A DNA stretch of 64,000 nucleotides from Mikania micrantha (Eukaryota > Streptophyta > Magnoliopsida > Asterales > Asteraceae), in assembly GCA_009363875.1 (NCBI GenBank), contig CM018685.1:61241648-61305647 (forward strand). Direction: 5' to 3'. A program made the position numbers and the translations under genes. Numbering within the stretch: position 1 is the stretch's first letter; each line of letters begins with the position of its first letter. Positions 37,579 to 48,095 of this stretch are shown piece after piece. Under the pieces are notes generated by a model. It saw only the letters and a program-made list of their open reading frames with translations. It searched no databases and was not told the origin of the DNA.

Positions 37579-38278
37579 TATGGTTCCAACATACATATGT
37601 CCACCCCTGGTTCCTCATCAAGTTCGAGTGCTTCTCGAGCACGAGATCCGATGGTTAACCTATTGAACACGGTTCGAAACGTCACGGCTAAACGTCAAAG
37701 GGGTAATACCCCTTCAAGCGAACTCGGCCGGTATAGTGGTACGGATTACTCATCTGATATGACGGCCGAGTCATATCACAATTTTGATATTTTGGCTTGG
37801 TGGAAAGCAAAGGAATCCGAGTTTTCGATTCTTGCCGCCATGGCCCGTGATTTACTAACTGTCCAAGCTTCCACGGTAGCTTCGGAATCTGCATTTTCTC
37901 TTAGTGGCAGGGTCTTGTCATTAAGAAGAACAAAACTCACTCCCGAGTCGGTAGAAATGTGCAAATGTTTAAAGGATCATTTGGACTCGATCGATCGTAT
38001 TCAAGATCAAACAACCCTCGAAGATGAAACATCCATTGAAGTAAAAGTACATGACGAAGAAGTTGAAGAAGGCTTATCACCCGGCCTATCCGACGAATAA
38101 CTCACATTTGAAGCTAACATCGGTCGTTCGCAACAAAACGACACAAATCTTTGATTTTAATGTTTTATTAGTTGTTTGTAACTTTTCTTTTGTTTTTAAA
38201 CTACTTAAAATAATTAATGAATTTATGTTTGTTTTTAACATTTGTTATTATTAACCAATTCATAACTTTTAATACAAA

Positions 38279-39065
38279 AAACAATTTAATTAATAAAACC
38301 CTAATAAAACCTTAAACAAATCAAACCTAAACCTTAAACAAATCAAACCTTTAACTAATAATTAATTAAACCCTAATAAAACCATAAACAAATCAAACCT
38401 AAACCTTAAACAAATCAAACCTAATAAAACCTTAAACTTATCAAACATTTAACTAATAATTAATTAATAAACCCTAATTAAACCTTAAACAAATCAAACC
38501 TAAACCTTAAACTAATCAAACCTAACACTATTAATTAATAAAACCCTAATAAAACCTTAAACTAATCAAATTAAATAATAGTTTAAGGTTTTATTTGTTT
38601 AAGGTTTTATCTTTGATTTGTTTAAGGTTTATTAATAAGTTTAAGGTTTTATTAGGGTTTATTAGGGTTTATAAATTATTAGTTTAAGGTTTGATTAGTT
38701 TAAGGTTTGATTAGAGTTTAGTAATTATTAGTTTAAGTTTTATTTTTTTTTTGAACGGCTTGGTACAACGACACCCAAGACGGGATTTCCACCGTCCCCT
38801 CGGATTTGACGCTCTGGGGCGTATGCCCGAGCCCACCCCAGGAGGAACCCCACAACTAGGTAAACCCCCTGACCTTGCTTCAGCAAATATGCCTCAGCTC
38901 GGATTCGAACCTAAGACCTCCCATAGGGAAGTCAAGGGGGTAACCATTAGGCTAGAAGCCCTTGGTTAGTTTAAGTTTTAATTAGTTTAATGTTTTATTA
39001 GGGATTTAGGGTTTTACTAATTATTATTTTAAGGTTTGATTAGTTTAAGGTTTTATTAGGATTTT
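38279..39065. repeat. Telomere-like inverted repeat block in the hAT element
   Basis: The left half (38279-38578) repeats AAACCCTAATAAAACCTTAAAC-like phrases. The right half (38579-38740 and 38981-39065) repeats the reverse complement, TTTAAGGTTTTATTAGGG. Together they could fold into one large hairpin. AAACCCTAA equals the plant telomere unit but is not tandem at 7 bp here. The block follows the transposase stop codon by about 180 bases. A SINE splits the right half. Confidence 0.8.
38743..38965 (-). mobile_element. tRNA-derived SINE, 15-bp TSD
   Basis: On the minus strand: A-box-like TAGCCTAATGGTTA, B box GGTTCGAATCC, and the 3' end GCCGTTCAAAAAAAAAATA. The duplication TTAGTTTAAGTTTTA lies at 38728-38742 and 38966-38980. 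It is the youngest layer visible in this part of the hAT element. Confidence 0.9.
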
Positions 39066-39290
39066 GTTCACGTCTAACGGTCAATGAGGTAAAAAAAAAA
39101 AGTGGAACCGGTTCTTAAACCGGAACCGGACCCTACCCTAACCGGGTACACCGAATATGGTTATTTGTGAGTGGAATCGGGTCGGGTTCTGGGTGGAACC
39201 GGTTTGGGGGAACCGACGGGCATTAGGAACCGGTTTGGAACCGGTTCCGGTTCTTGAAAAAAAACCGGTTTGGCCACCTCTAATAGTAAG

Positions 39291-39664
39291 TATGCATTAT
39301 ATGCATAAAATACGTTGTTAAACTCTAACGATACGCAAAATACAGATATATGCATACATAGGAAAAGATCATGTAAAAACTCCTCCTTTGTGAGCCTTTT
39401 TATTAAACACTAATAACTTTTTCATATGTTAATAGAAAAACCTACATCATAACATCAAAAATAAATTAATTTTAATTTGAATATACTATTCATAATTTAT
39501 ATGAATAAAATATAAACATGACGAATCGATTTTTCACTACTGCATATGGTAAAAAAAAAGGGTTGAATCATCCAACCGTTAAACATGATCAGCGAAATTC
39601 TGTCTAAAGACTGAGAAGAAGACTTGTACATAAATATCCCTTAAGGTTTTGGAAATAATGAAAA
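39291..39664. other. Intergenic, nothing recognised
   Basis: AT-rich sequence between the hAT element and repeat R copy 2. No gene, TSD pair or inverted repeat is seen. Confidence 0.5.
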
Positions 39665-39901
39665 ATAGTTTGCAATCTAAAGATGCCGCTCTATGATTTA
39701 AATCAATCATCAATATATTGATATCAAAAGTTCACTAATGCACCAATTGGAACCGGTTTCAAATAAATGAAGGTTAATCATTATTTCATCATTTATAAAA
39801 ATAAGGTTTATGTGATTGCTCTTATTTATGTAGATGACAATATGATATGATAATAGTACTGACTTGTTGGATAGCTACTCTACTTACAAGCAACAAGATT
39901 G

Positions 39902-40222
39902 TAGGGTGTTCAAAATATCTGAAACCCGAAATAACCTCATTCGAAATCAAATTCGGGTTTTTCGGGTCGGATAATATGATTTTAGATTCGGGTCGGGTTC
40001 CGGCTATTCAAAAAAACTAGTTTTTCGGGTCGGATGCCCGAATGAACCCGGTTTGTTCGGGTTATTCGGATGTAAAAATTACATTTTTTTGGTTTTTCAG
40101 GTCGGATGATATATTTCTATTTTTTGGTCGGGTCGGGTTTCGGATATACCAAAAAATATTCAAATCCAAATAATCCGATTCAAATAACCCGAATAACTCT
40201 TTATCCGACCCGGACACCCCTA
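39902..40222. mobile_element. hAT MITE (321 bp), TSD CAAGATTG
   Basis: Termini TAGGGTGTTCAAA and GACACCCCTA. The perfect 8-bp duplication CAAGATTG lies at 39894-39901 and 40223-40230. The interior repeats TTCGGGTCGG and its complement. The ends differ from the TAGAGGTG group, so this is another hAT family. Confidence 0.9.
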
Positions 40223-40352
40223 CAAGATTGGACATCATTTACTCCGTCAATATGTTAAGCTAGCTAGTCCGTACATGACCCACAACATAGTCACATAGAG
40301 GTAGCAACACATGTTTTAATGCAACTTATGTGACAAGTAATTATACTTCCTA

Positions 40353-40434
40353 ATTTAGTGTCCGGGCGGGTTTAAGCATCTTGCTGGCTCGCTTCGGTTT
40401 TTAATGAAATTTGCCGTTAAAAAAAAATGAAAAA
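40353..40434 (+). mobile_element. 5'-truncated LINE tail (82 bp), 14-bp TSD
   Basis: The duplication AATTATACTTCCTA stands at 40339-40352 and 40435-40448. The insert ends TTAATGAAATTTGCCGTT followed by an A-run, a 3' end typical of plant L1-type LINEs. Copy 1 of the repeat has the empty site at 572-585. Confidence 0.8.
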
Positions 40435-40647
40435 AATTATACTTCCTAGGGAAGAAGTGACAAATCTTGTCACATACTACGACTTAGATTAGCATGACGC
40501 TCTTTTCCTACAAATCATGAATAGGATACTTGTTACTTTGAGGAGCATCGATCTCATGGAAGTCAAAGAGGCAATCAGTGGCGTCTCACTGCTCTGCTAG
40601 AGCGGAATAAAGAGCAATAGTCATAGCACTTAATAAAAAATTATGTA

Positions 40648-40880
40648 TTTTTTTTTTTTTGACCAGCAATACCTTGGATCCAGGATATCACCGAGCTCGA
40701 AGACTCGGAACCCGGATCATATGGCAACACCTGAACCCAGGGTAGCCCACCCTATGAGGAAACCATTTAGGAAAACCTCCTGACCCCCCTAGCCCCATTA
40801 TGCCTTGGATGAGATTTGAACCCATGACCTTCCATTTTGGAAAATCATGGAGTACCACTAGGACAAAGTCCCTTTGGTAT
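40648..40880 (-). mobile_element. tRNA-derived SINE
   Basis: The minus strand carries an A-box-like start, a B-box-like GGGTTCAAATC, and ends with an A-run after GCTGGTCAAA. Flanks AAAAAATTATGTA (40635-40647) and AAAAAATTACGTA (40887-40899) are a near-perfect TSD. The empty site is in copy 1 near 772-783. Confidence 0.85.
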
Positions 40881-41228
40881 AAAAAAAAAAAATTACGTAA
40901 TGAGCTAGCTATTGAAGGAGCTTGTAATTGAACAAAGTGGACCAACACATCTATTCTATTACGAACAAGTTGCGCAACAAACAACAAATAAGCCCATGTT
41001 TGTTGGGAATTGGGATGTTTATGTGGTCCAATAGCAACAAAAACGTTGAGGAAATTTGTTTAATGGATACATGTTAGTGAGTTTAAAGATGAGGGATTTG
41101 AATCTAGAGAGAGTCAAAATAGCAGATGGGCTAAAAAGGTGACCGGTGTCTCTTGGGTTGGGTCACTTTGTGAAGATTTTTTGGTGCAAATGGGTTGCCA
41201 AGGTCCAATTGTTGACTTTAACCGGAAC

Positions 41229-41498
41229 TAGAGGTGCACAAATCGGGTTTTTTTTGGAACCGGTTCCAATCAATTCCAGTTCCGGTCAACAAAATAAATA
41301 CCCCGTTCCGGTTCCAATTCTGGGTTCCGACCGGTTCGGGTTTGGGGTTTTGGCCGGGTACAGGTGGAACAAGTTCCGGTTTCGGTTTTAATTTGTCTAA
41401 AAAAACCGGACCCGTTTGTACCCATCTGTTCGAGTATGACTGGGGTCCTGTTCTGTTTCGGGTTACCGGTTCTGGGTCCGGTTTTTTTGCCACCTCTA
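41229..41498. mobile_element. hAT MITE (270 bp), TSD ACCGGAAC
   Basis: Termini TAGAGGTGCACAAATCGGG and GCCACCTCTA. The perfect duplication ACCGGAAC lies at 41221-41228 and 41499-41506. The interior is rich in GGTTCCGGTT-like motifs. Two overlapping open frames in it are chance. Confidence 0.92.
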
Positions 41499-41627
41499 AC
41501 CGGAACAAGCTGAAAGGCATGGCCGCAGCCCGCATGGGTGCAGATGAAGTTGGGCCTGATTGACTTTGGCAAACTAAATTGTGCAAAACGATTAATGCTC
41601 AGAAGAACAAATTTTTTAACTATCAAG

Positions 41628-41852
41628 TAGAGGTGGGCAAAAAAAGGGGAACCAGTCATATCCGAACTGGTGGGTACAAACGGGTCTGGTTTTCAAACAA
41701 ATTAGAACCGAAACTGGAAAAACTGGAACTGGTTCCACATGTACCCGGCCAAAACCCGAACCTGAACCGGCCAAAAACCGGTCGGAAACGGTTCTTGACT
41801 TTGTTGACTGGAACCGGAATTGGTTCCAAAAAAACCCGATTTGTCACCTCTA
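41628..41852. mobile_element. hAT MITE (225 bp), TSD CTATCAAG
   Basis: Termini TAGAGGTGGGCAAAAA and TTGTCACCTCTA. The perfect duplication CTATCAAG lies at 41620-41627 and 41853-41860. Same family as 41229-41498 and 9720-9949. Confidence 0.92.
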
Positions 41853-43007
41853 CTATCAAGATTTATATTGCAAATTCTTATGCGTGTCATCTCTACCGTA
41901 CATATTTATCATATCGACAGTTGTGTTCTATTTTTCATAACATTATTGCTTCAATAGCTTCTAATCATAAAGTTTTTACCAGATCTTGTAAGGGCCTATA
42001 TGCTTATGTATGCACAAAACTTCTTCTACAAGAGTTGTGATTATGAGATCAAACCTTGGGTATCATTTGTGCAAAAATTATGTCATATTATGTTTTTTTT
42101 TTCCTTTTGATTGCCCTCATCCATCCCTCACACACGGGAATGAGGAAGATATAATTAGATGATGTAGTAAATATAATCAAACTTAGTGGAATTTAGCCCA
42201 CACCCAAGGGCAGACCATGTATATTGGGTCGGGATCACAAGATCTTATTGAATCTAATTTTGTTAATAAAAAGTATATCGTGAAATTTTATTTGATCTTA
42301 TAGCATGTTTTGGAGTAACCCTGTAAAAATAACTAAGTAGAATTTATAACACCTAAAATTGAAGTTAGTATGATGGTTATTTAGAGAATCACAATTTATT
42401 TTATATAGGCCTACTGTTCAAATATAAGAGAACCAAAATTTATAACAATGTGTATTTATTTATTTATTCTAAACTATGGCTATGTTTAATTATAGAATCA
42501 CTCTCAAATCCCAAGCACATTTAAATGACAATGTATTTTAAATATGGTATCTTAATTCTTATGTCATTAATTATTTAACCCGGACTGACCCAAACACGAT
42601 TCAAAAATTCTAACATCAAGTTAACATAAATAAGAGTACTGGGAGAAAAGGTTACCCCTAGAAAAAAATCGTAGACCCGCCACCTCCCATACCGGTCCTA
42701 TATTGAATATGAGAGAAAATGAATGGTGACACTATGGCATTTCCCCTCTCCTCAAGCCATATAGAATAATTAGTCATCAAGCACAAGTTATGGCATGAAC
42801 TTTGATGATGGAATTCAAAAGATAACATAAACATACACAAAAGGCATCATTGGCATATGGAATCAAAAATAGGGAGATGATGATGATGAAATCATTGGTG
42901 ATGCCAATTAGAGAGGCATCATTATCATGAATATGACAGTAATTGAAAGAATGGCTATAGCAATATTATTCCATTTCATCAAATAAACAAATACAAGTAG
43001 AGAGATG

Positions 43008-43144
43008 TCAGCGACCGACTAGCCTACTTGGTATACAGTAGAGTCAATGTCTATTAAATAAAAGTCTTGAGTTTAAATCCAGACAAAAAGTTTATTATTT
43101 AAGGTAGTTTATGTGTAAAATAGATTTATCGTTATTAAAAAAAA
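43008..43144 (+). mobile_element. tRNA-derived SINE
   Basis: A-box-like TAGCCTACTTGGTATACAG at 43020, B-box-like GAGTTTAAATCCA near 43069, and 3' end ATCGTTATTAAAAAAAA. A clear TSD was not found. The flanks 42401-43007 and 43145-44950 are AT-rich with no gene seen. Confidence 0.65.
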
Positions 43145-44969
43145 GTATACATACATACATATATCAAAGTTGTAATGAAGATGATTGATGAATATGGTGG
43201 AGCACTATGAGTGAGCATTTAATGCTTACACCACTTTTGCTTAATTATTAACAGCATCTTTTGAGATTCATATCATTAGTGTGTTTTCATTCTTTTTCTT
43301 TTTTCAGGAGTGAAACATATTGTATGCTTATCCAACTCACCACACCCTTAACTCAATTCCACTTTCACATGTTCTTTTTGTACTTGATGTATTGGTGTCA
43401 ATTGCATAAGTTTTTATTCACATTAATTTAAAATATATAAATTTATAAAATTCTTTAAGATGTGATATAACTATTAGTATTATATAAACCACACCTAGCA
43501 AAATGTCGGGTCAATTCACTATTCGAAACATATTTAGGTCAACATATGTTACAAGAAATTAAAGTTAATTTGGATCAAAATGATTTTTACTTAAATGAAT
43601 TCGATTTAAAATGGGTCATTTTAAGGAAATAATAAATAAAAACATCAAGCAAACAAAAATTAACATGATGAGGGTAACAAATTATGCTTGAATGAATGCT
43701 CCTATATATAATCACATCAGGTGACTATTAAGTATCTATTTTAAGACAATAATTCTAAAGATGCTTTATGTGAGATTTTATTAGATAATTTTGTTTTTTA
43801 AATCTGAAAAATAAATTAACCAACACCCATTTTGATGCTATCACCAAAATTATATGCCATTGTAAGAACAAATACTCTTAATTAAGCATAAACAAGTTGT
43901 TGACAATAGCAAATCATACTTTTGGTTTATAATATACTTTTGGTAATAAAGTTACAACTTACATTAACTTTAGAATATAATTTTAACATAACCTAATATT
44001 ATTGTAATATATTGTTAAAATATAGTATTTAATAGTAATATATTTTGATATATTTTCTAAATTATAACAGATATTATAGTTAATATAGATGAGAAAATAA
44101 ACCACAATCGTCAATCGTTGTATGACACGTAGAATAATTGACAAGATTTGGGCCAACCATTTTGTCTAGGGGACCGAATATGGACATTACAAATACTAGT
44201 ACGAGTATTAGAGACATCGACCCTCAAATAATTGTTGCTTACAAAGTTTTAATACAAATTGAATTTTAATGATTGTAACTTTAAAGCTATTGATCGATGA
44301 TAATATATGCTTATAATTTAATCATAACATTTTTAACTAGGTAATTTTATTTACAATCATCATAAATTTACAATTGATTTCTACTCAATTTCGCTTTACA
44401 ATAATAATTGTATGCAGATGAAAAAACCATATTCTTCAAGGTAAAAGAGTAAAATCGCCCGCATATTATGATAGAATGACACGATTAAAATACGCGAGTT
44501 ATGTCTTGGCAGTACAATTAAATCAACATATGAAATCGCAACATATTGGTAATAAATATTGAAACGTATTTATAAAACAATATAATGTCTCGTGTGCTAC
44601 GGTATACAAAATTTTACAAAGTAGTTTAATAGAAAAAACATAATAAAAGTCAAAAGCAAGATCGTGTGATGTAGTGTGCTCACACACATCATTATGCGTA
44701 TTGCATCAACAACATTAATGTTGTTTAGTAAAAAAAACATGTGAAGTTACGTTGAGACGGTTATGAAGATCCAAATATTATAAAGATTTAAATGTAGATT
44801 TAAAAATTATTATTCATCCTATGTTGTGATATAACAATTTTTAGAAAGGTAAATTATTTGAAGAAAAATATTAGAAAAAATTAAAAACAACAATACATGG
44901 TGTGCATGTTTAAAAAAAAAGAATCTCATCACACGTGTTGTGACATTGATAGTAGATAAAAAAAAAAAA

Positions 44970-45099
44970 TAGCCAATGTGGGGCTAGCCCACTTGGTAGA
45001 GGTATTACCTCTTAGAAAGGAGGTCTTGGGTTCAAATCCAAGCAAGGGGAAAAATTGGGTGTAATTTAGGAGTAGGATAGTATTGTCGTTCAAAAAAAA
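44970..45099 (+). mobile_element. tRNA-derived SINE, TSD AGTAGATAAAAAAAA
   Basis: A-box-like TAGCCCACTTGGTAGAGG, B box GGGTTCAAATCC and 3' end GTCGTTCAAAAAAAA. The flanking duplication begins AGTAGATAAAA at 44951 and again at 45099. The next 1.3 kb (45114-46412) is AT-rich, without a recognisable gene. Confidence 0.85.
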
Positions 45100-46427
45100 G
45101 TAGATAAAAAAAACATTTATATAATAGCAATGATTTTCTTTTGACTGTGTTAGTCTCTTTTTTCACAATATCCATCTTATTAACATAAGGACTTAATTCA
45201 TGCTTCTATATAATTTTTAAATTAATTAACAAAAATTATTAGGGTAAAAATCAAATAATATATAATTCAAGAGATAAATTCTAAACTATAACATTTTAGG
45301 AAATTAATTTGACATAACTATCATCAATAAACAATAATTATGAATAATTAAACTTTAATTTTCTAGGTAAAAAGTTTTTAATTTTGATTCTTAATTTAAC
45401 AAATACCATTTTTAGTTATTTGATTTGCTATTAAAGTTGGTTAATAAATTTTTCGTGTTTATTACACAAATATATAATTAATAATTAATTTATTTCCCTT
45501 CTTCTCCCAAGTCATAAAAAGACAAGAATCAGCATCATCCATCCATCCCCCCACCACCCACCCCACCACGCACCCCACATCACTATCATGGCTTTTTGTT
45601 CTTTCTATATTGTTATTTAACTCTACGTGGAATATTTATATTTAATATTTTATTTTTATTAAAAAAAACTTTGTATACAAATATGTCATTTTCTTAAAGA
45701 CGTCTCAAAGAACATTGTTTTAACGTATCTATGTTGCTCTCCTTGACAAATGTGTACAAGAAAAACAAGTAATTTATATTTATGTTCTTATTGTAATTAT
45801 ATCATCAATAGACTTTCATTATCTCATATAGATTTTATAAATTTAAAAATGCGCACTAATCTAATCTCAAGTTCAAATTATATTATTGTTTATCATTAGA
45901 ATCTAACCCTTAACCTTATAAATAAAAATACTATTATATAAATATAAGTTATATAACATGTCATTGTTCTACACACTTCGGTATAATTTTTCATTATTTG
46001 GTTTGTAAGAAACTTTCATTAACAACATTTTGCTTGTAATTGTAAGCAACTTGATTATCAATAGTCTACGTGAAATGAAAACTCTAGAAGATACCAACTT
46101 TATTAGCTTGACTTGCAAAATAGTTATGACATAACAATACTCCACACATAATATTACATCGAGACGGTAAAAGTAAAAGTATAAGTTATTAGGGTAGACG
46201 GGCATGGATGGACCTTTTTAGGAGCCTGGGGGAGGGGCCTTTGTTTTTCCGGTTAGAAGGGTCGGTTTAGTAGTATTTTTTCTATTACATTTTTTTCATC
46301 ATTTATCAGCTTCTTTTACTAGCCACATGAACTAGCAACAAAAACCTATGACAGTCGCGAATGTGTTTTCATGCACCTAATTAAATGCGAGTGTTTTACG
46401 CGTTGCCACACCTTCCCCCTTATATCT

Positions 46428-46660
46428 TTTTTTTGAACGGCGAAGGTCTCAATCGTGTGAACCCACTGTTTCTAGGCCATGTCACCAAGGTCTAGTTATC
46501 TGGACCTCCCATGAGCCACCATAACCACCCCAAGAGGAAACCCCACTGGGAAAACCCCCTGACCCCCCACAGACCCCTTTTTTGCTGCGGGAGGGATTTA
46601 AACCCAAGACCTCCCATTTGGAAGAATATTGGGATACCATTTAGGCAATGCCTCTTTGGT
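46428..46660 (-). mobile_element. tRNA-derived SINE, 15-bp TSD
   Basis: Perfect duplication TTCCCCCTTATATCT at 46413-46427 and 46661-46675. The minus strand carries a B-box-like GGGTTTAAATCCC and ends CGCCGTTCAAAAAAAA. It is close in sequence to the SINE at 40648-40880 (shared CCCCCTGACCCCCC and CAAGACCTCCCATTTGG phrases on the plus strand). Confidence 0.92.
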
Positions 46661-47528
46661 TTCCCCCTTATATCTACAATTATTGCTTTCATAACTTAAG
46701 CATATATCAAATCCATCATTTTATTCGTCTACCATTCATACTAAATTCAAGAACCATATAATGCCAAAAATATTATAAAACTTAATTAAAATAAATATTA
46801 AAATATTTGTCTTGATATAGATTTGCAGTTTAAACGACTTAATGAATGTTGTTGGAAATGCTAAATGAATTCGTAGATGAGATTTCAAAAAATATAAATA
46901 AATAAAAAGTTAATTCTATTTTGACTCGCCTACAAATGAAAAAAGTTTAAGAAGATAACTAACCTTACGAGACATCTGTTTTCTAGTTTAACATACAAAT
47001 TTTGTCATTAAAAATTTAAAATAATGTATGTGCTAACAGATAATAAACAAATAACACAATTGCACGTTGTTGCAAATATGTTGTGTCTGACATTGATAAG
47101 TACGAAGGATGAATAGGCTTTTATAAAAAACCTAAAAAAGACATAATCAAAAGCACAAAACAAATGATTTTTTTTTTATAGCACAGTTTTCTCTTAAGAG
47201 GGATGGGTCAAGAGATAATGTGAGGAAAAATTGAAAAAGTTAAATTACCAAAAAGTCTCATTGAAGATTTGAACCTTTAGGAGAGAGGGAATAAATAACC
47301 TTTTTACAAAACAACGTGCCAAAGACCCATCTTGCTTATGTTGTTCCCAATATATCTAAAATAAATAAATAAAAATATATGATTTGCGAAAAAAGATTTA
47401 GTCTCCTAATATACATCACTCTTATAATCATACTTAAATCAAATCAATAATATTATTATTCGCATAATTTTCTCTTATATATATTTTTTAAATATTTTTA
47501 ACATTAAAGATACAAAAGAAAAATATTA

Positions 47529-47835
47529 GATTAAATGTCATTTTAGTCTCCATGGTTTGACAATTTTTGTCATTTTAGTCCAATAGTTTAAATTTTGTCA
47601 TTTTGGTCATTATGGTTTCATTTTATTGTCATTTTCGTCCCTGTGGTTTGTTAATTTTTGACGTTTTAGTCCAAAAGTTTAAATTTAATTGAACAAAAAA
47701 GACAATAAAATGGAAACCATAATGACCAAATTGGCAACATAATAAAACCATAATAATCAATATTGCAAAATTTAAACTACCGGATTAAAATGATAAAAGT
47801 TACCAAAACATAGAGACTAAAATGACACTTTACTC
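47529..47835. mobile_element. Long-TIR MITE (Mutator-like)
   Basis: The left arm reads GATTAAATGTCATTTTAGTC and the right arm is its inverted complement with changes, extending about 50 bases. Flanks AAAATATTA and AAAATAATA form a 9-bp duplication matching at 8 positions, as expected for Mutator-like elements. It lies about 260 bases upstream of the AMP1-like start codon, so it may sit in the promoter or leader. Confidence 0.75.
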
Positions 47836-48095
47836 AAAATAATATTATTAGTACACCGGTTTACTAATATAACACCCAAACTTTAACTTATGCAACTTAT
47901 AATATTTTGTATTTGTGTTTTTTTATTTAATTTTTGGAACGATATTGATAAAGTAAAACTCATTTGGAATGGGACCCATTAGAGGCCACATCACCCCGAC
48001 AAAATTTTAGATATCATACTAGATATGCGTTTTCTGCAACGCCTCTATATCACAGCCGTTGCCACTTATCACCGCCTCCGCCGTGCACGGCGTCG

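Larger units (their letters stand above)
32191..38100 (+). pseudogene. hAT transposase, broken by frameshifts and a LINE
   Basis: Starts at 32191 (MDGSHSS). An N-terminal BED zinc finger (CKFCGIYLG then LKKHI) is followed by the conserved LISDVWSAP and SYLCVTAHW region. A frameshift in a T-run near 32822 moves the frame to FPYPHTG at 32823 onward. A second shift near 33355 leads to LSELFLTVTNFKNF. At 33709-33724 the frame enters the LINE TSD. It resumes after 37579, reading YGSNI on both sides of the LINE, and ends at 38100. The C-terminal dimerisation domain is intact (FDILAWWK, STVASESAFSLSGRV, LTPESVEMCKCLKD). The family cuts and pastes DNA in the nucleus; this copy cannot make a whole protein. 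Confidence 0.93.
31758..39282 (+). mobile_element. Complete hAT transposon with nested insertions, TSD ATAGTAAG
   Basis: Terminal inverted repeats TAGAGGTGGCCATCCAA and TTTGGCCACCTCTA. The perfect 8-bp duplication ATAGTAAG lies at 31750-31757 and 39283-39290. Subterminal regions on both sides are dense in AACCGGTTCC/ACCCGG motifs. It carries a BED-finger hAT transposase gene in the plus direction, now inactive. Nested inside are a LINE (33725-37578) and a SINE (38743-38965), leaving about 3.4 kb of original element. Its ends match the small MITEs at 9720, 41229 and 41628. Confidence 0.95.
39665..42400 (+). repeat. Repeat R, copy 2 (fullest copy, with many insertions)
   Basis: Aligns with 286-1745 and with the two parts of copy 3. 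It begins with the same decayed Ty1/copia RT, ending in a YVDD-like stretch near 39820-39845. It has collected five dateable insertions: a hAT MITE at 39902, an 82-bp LINE tail at 40353, a SINE at 40648, and hAT MITEs at 41229 and 41628. Removing them restores alignment with the other copies. The nature of the part downstream of the RT is unknown. Confidence 0.7.

Noticed and set aside
38279..38740. Interstitial telomere (TTTAGGG) array
   Set aside because: The telomere unit occurs only in scattered form; the period is not 7 bp and the phrases are part of a longer, inverted repeat.
41218..42040. Open frames of 109-153 residues rich in Gly, Pro and Arg
   Set aside because: They arise from the ACCGG repeat content of two hAT MITEs and cross the MITE boundaries.
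44970..45060. Functional tRNA gene
   Set aside because: The A and B boxes are those of a SINE: the segment has a TSD, an A-rich tail and no complete cloverleaf.
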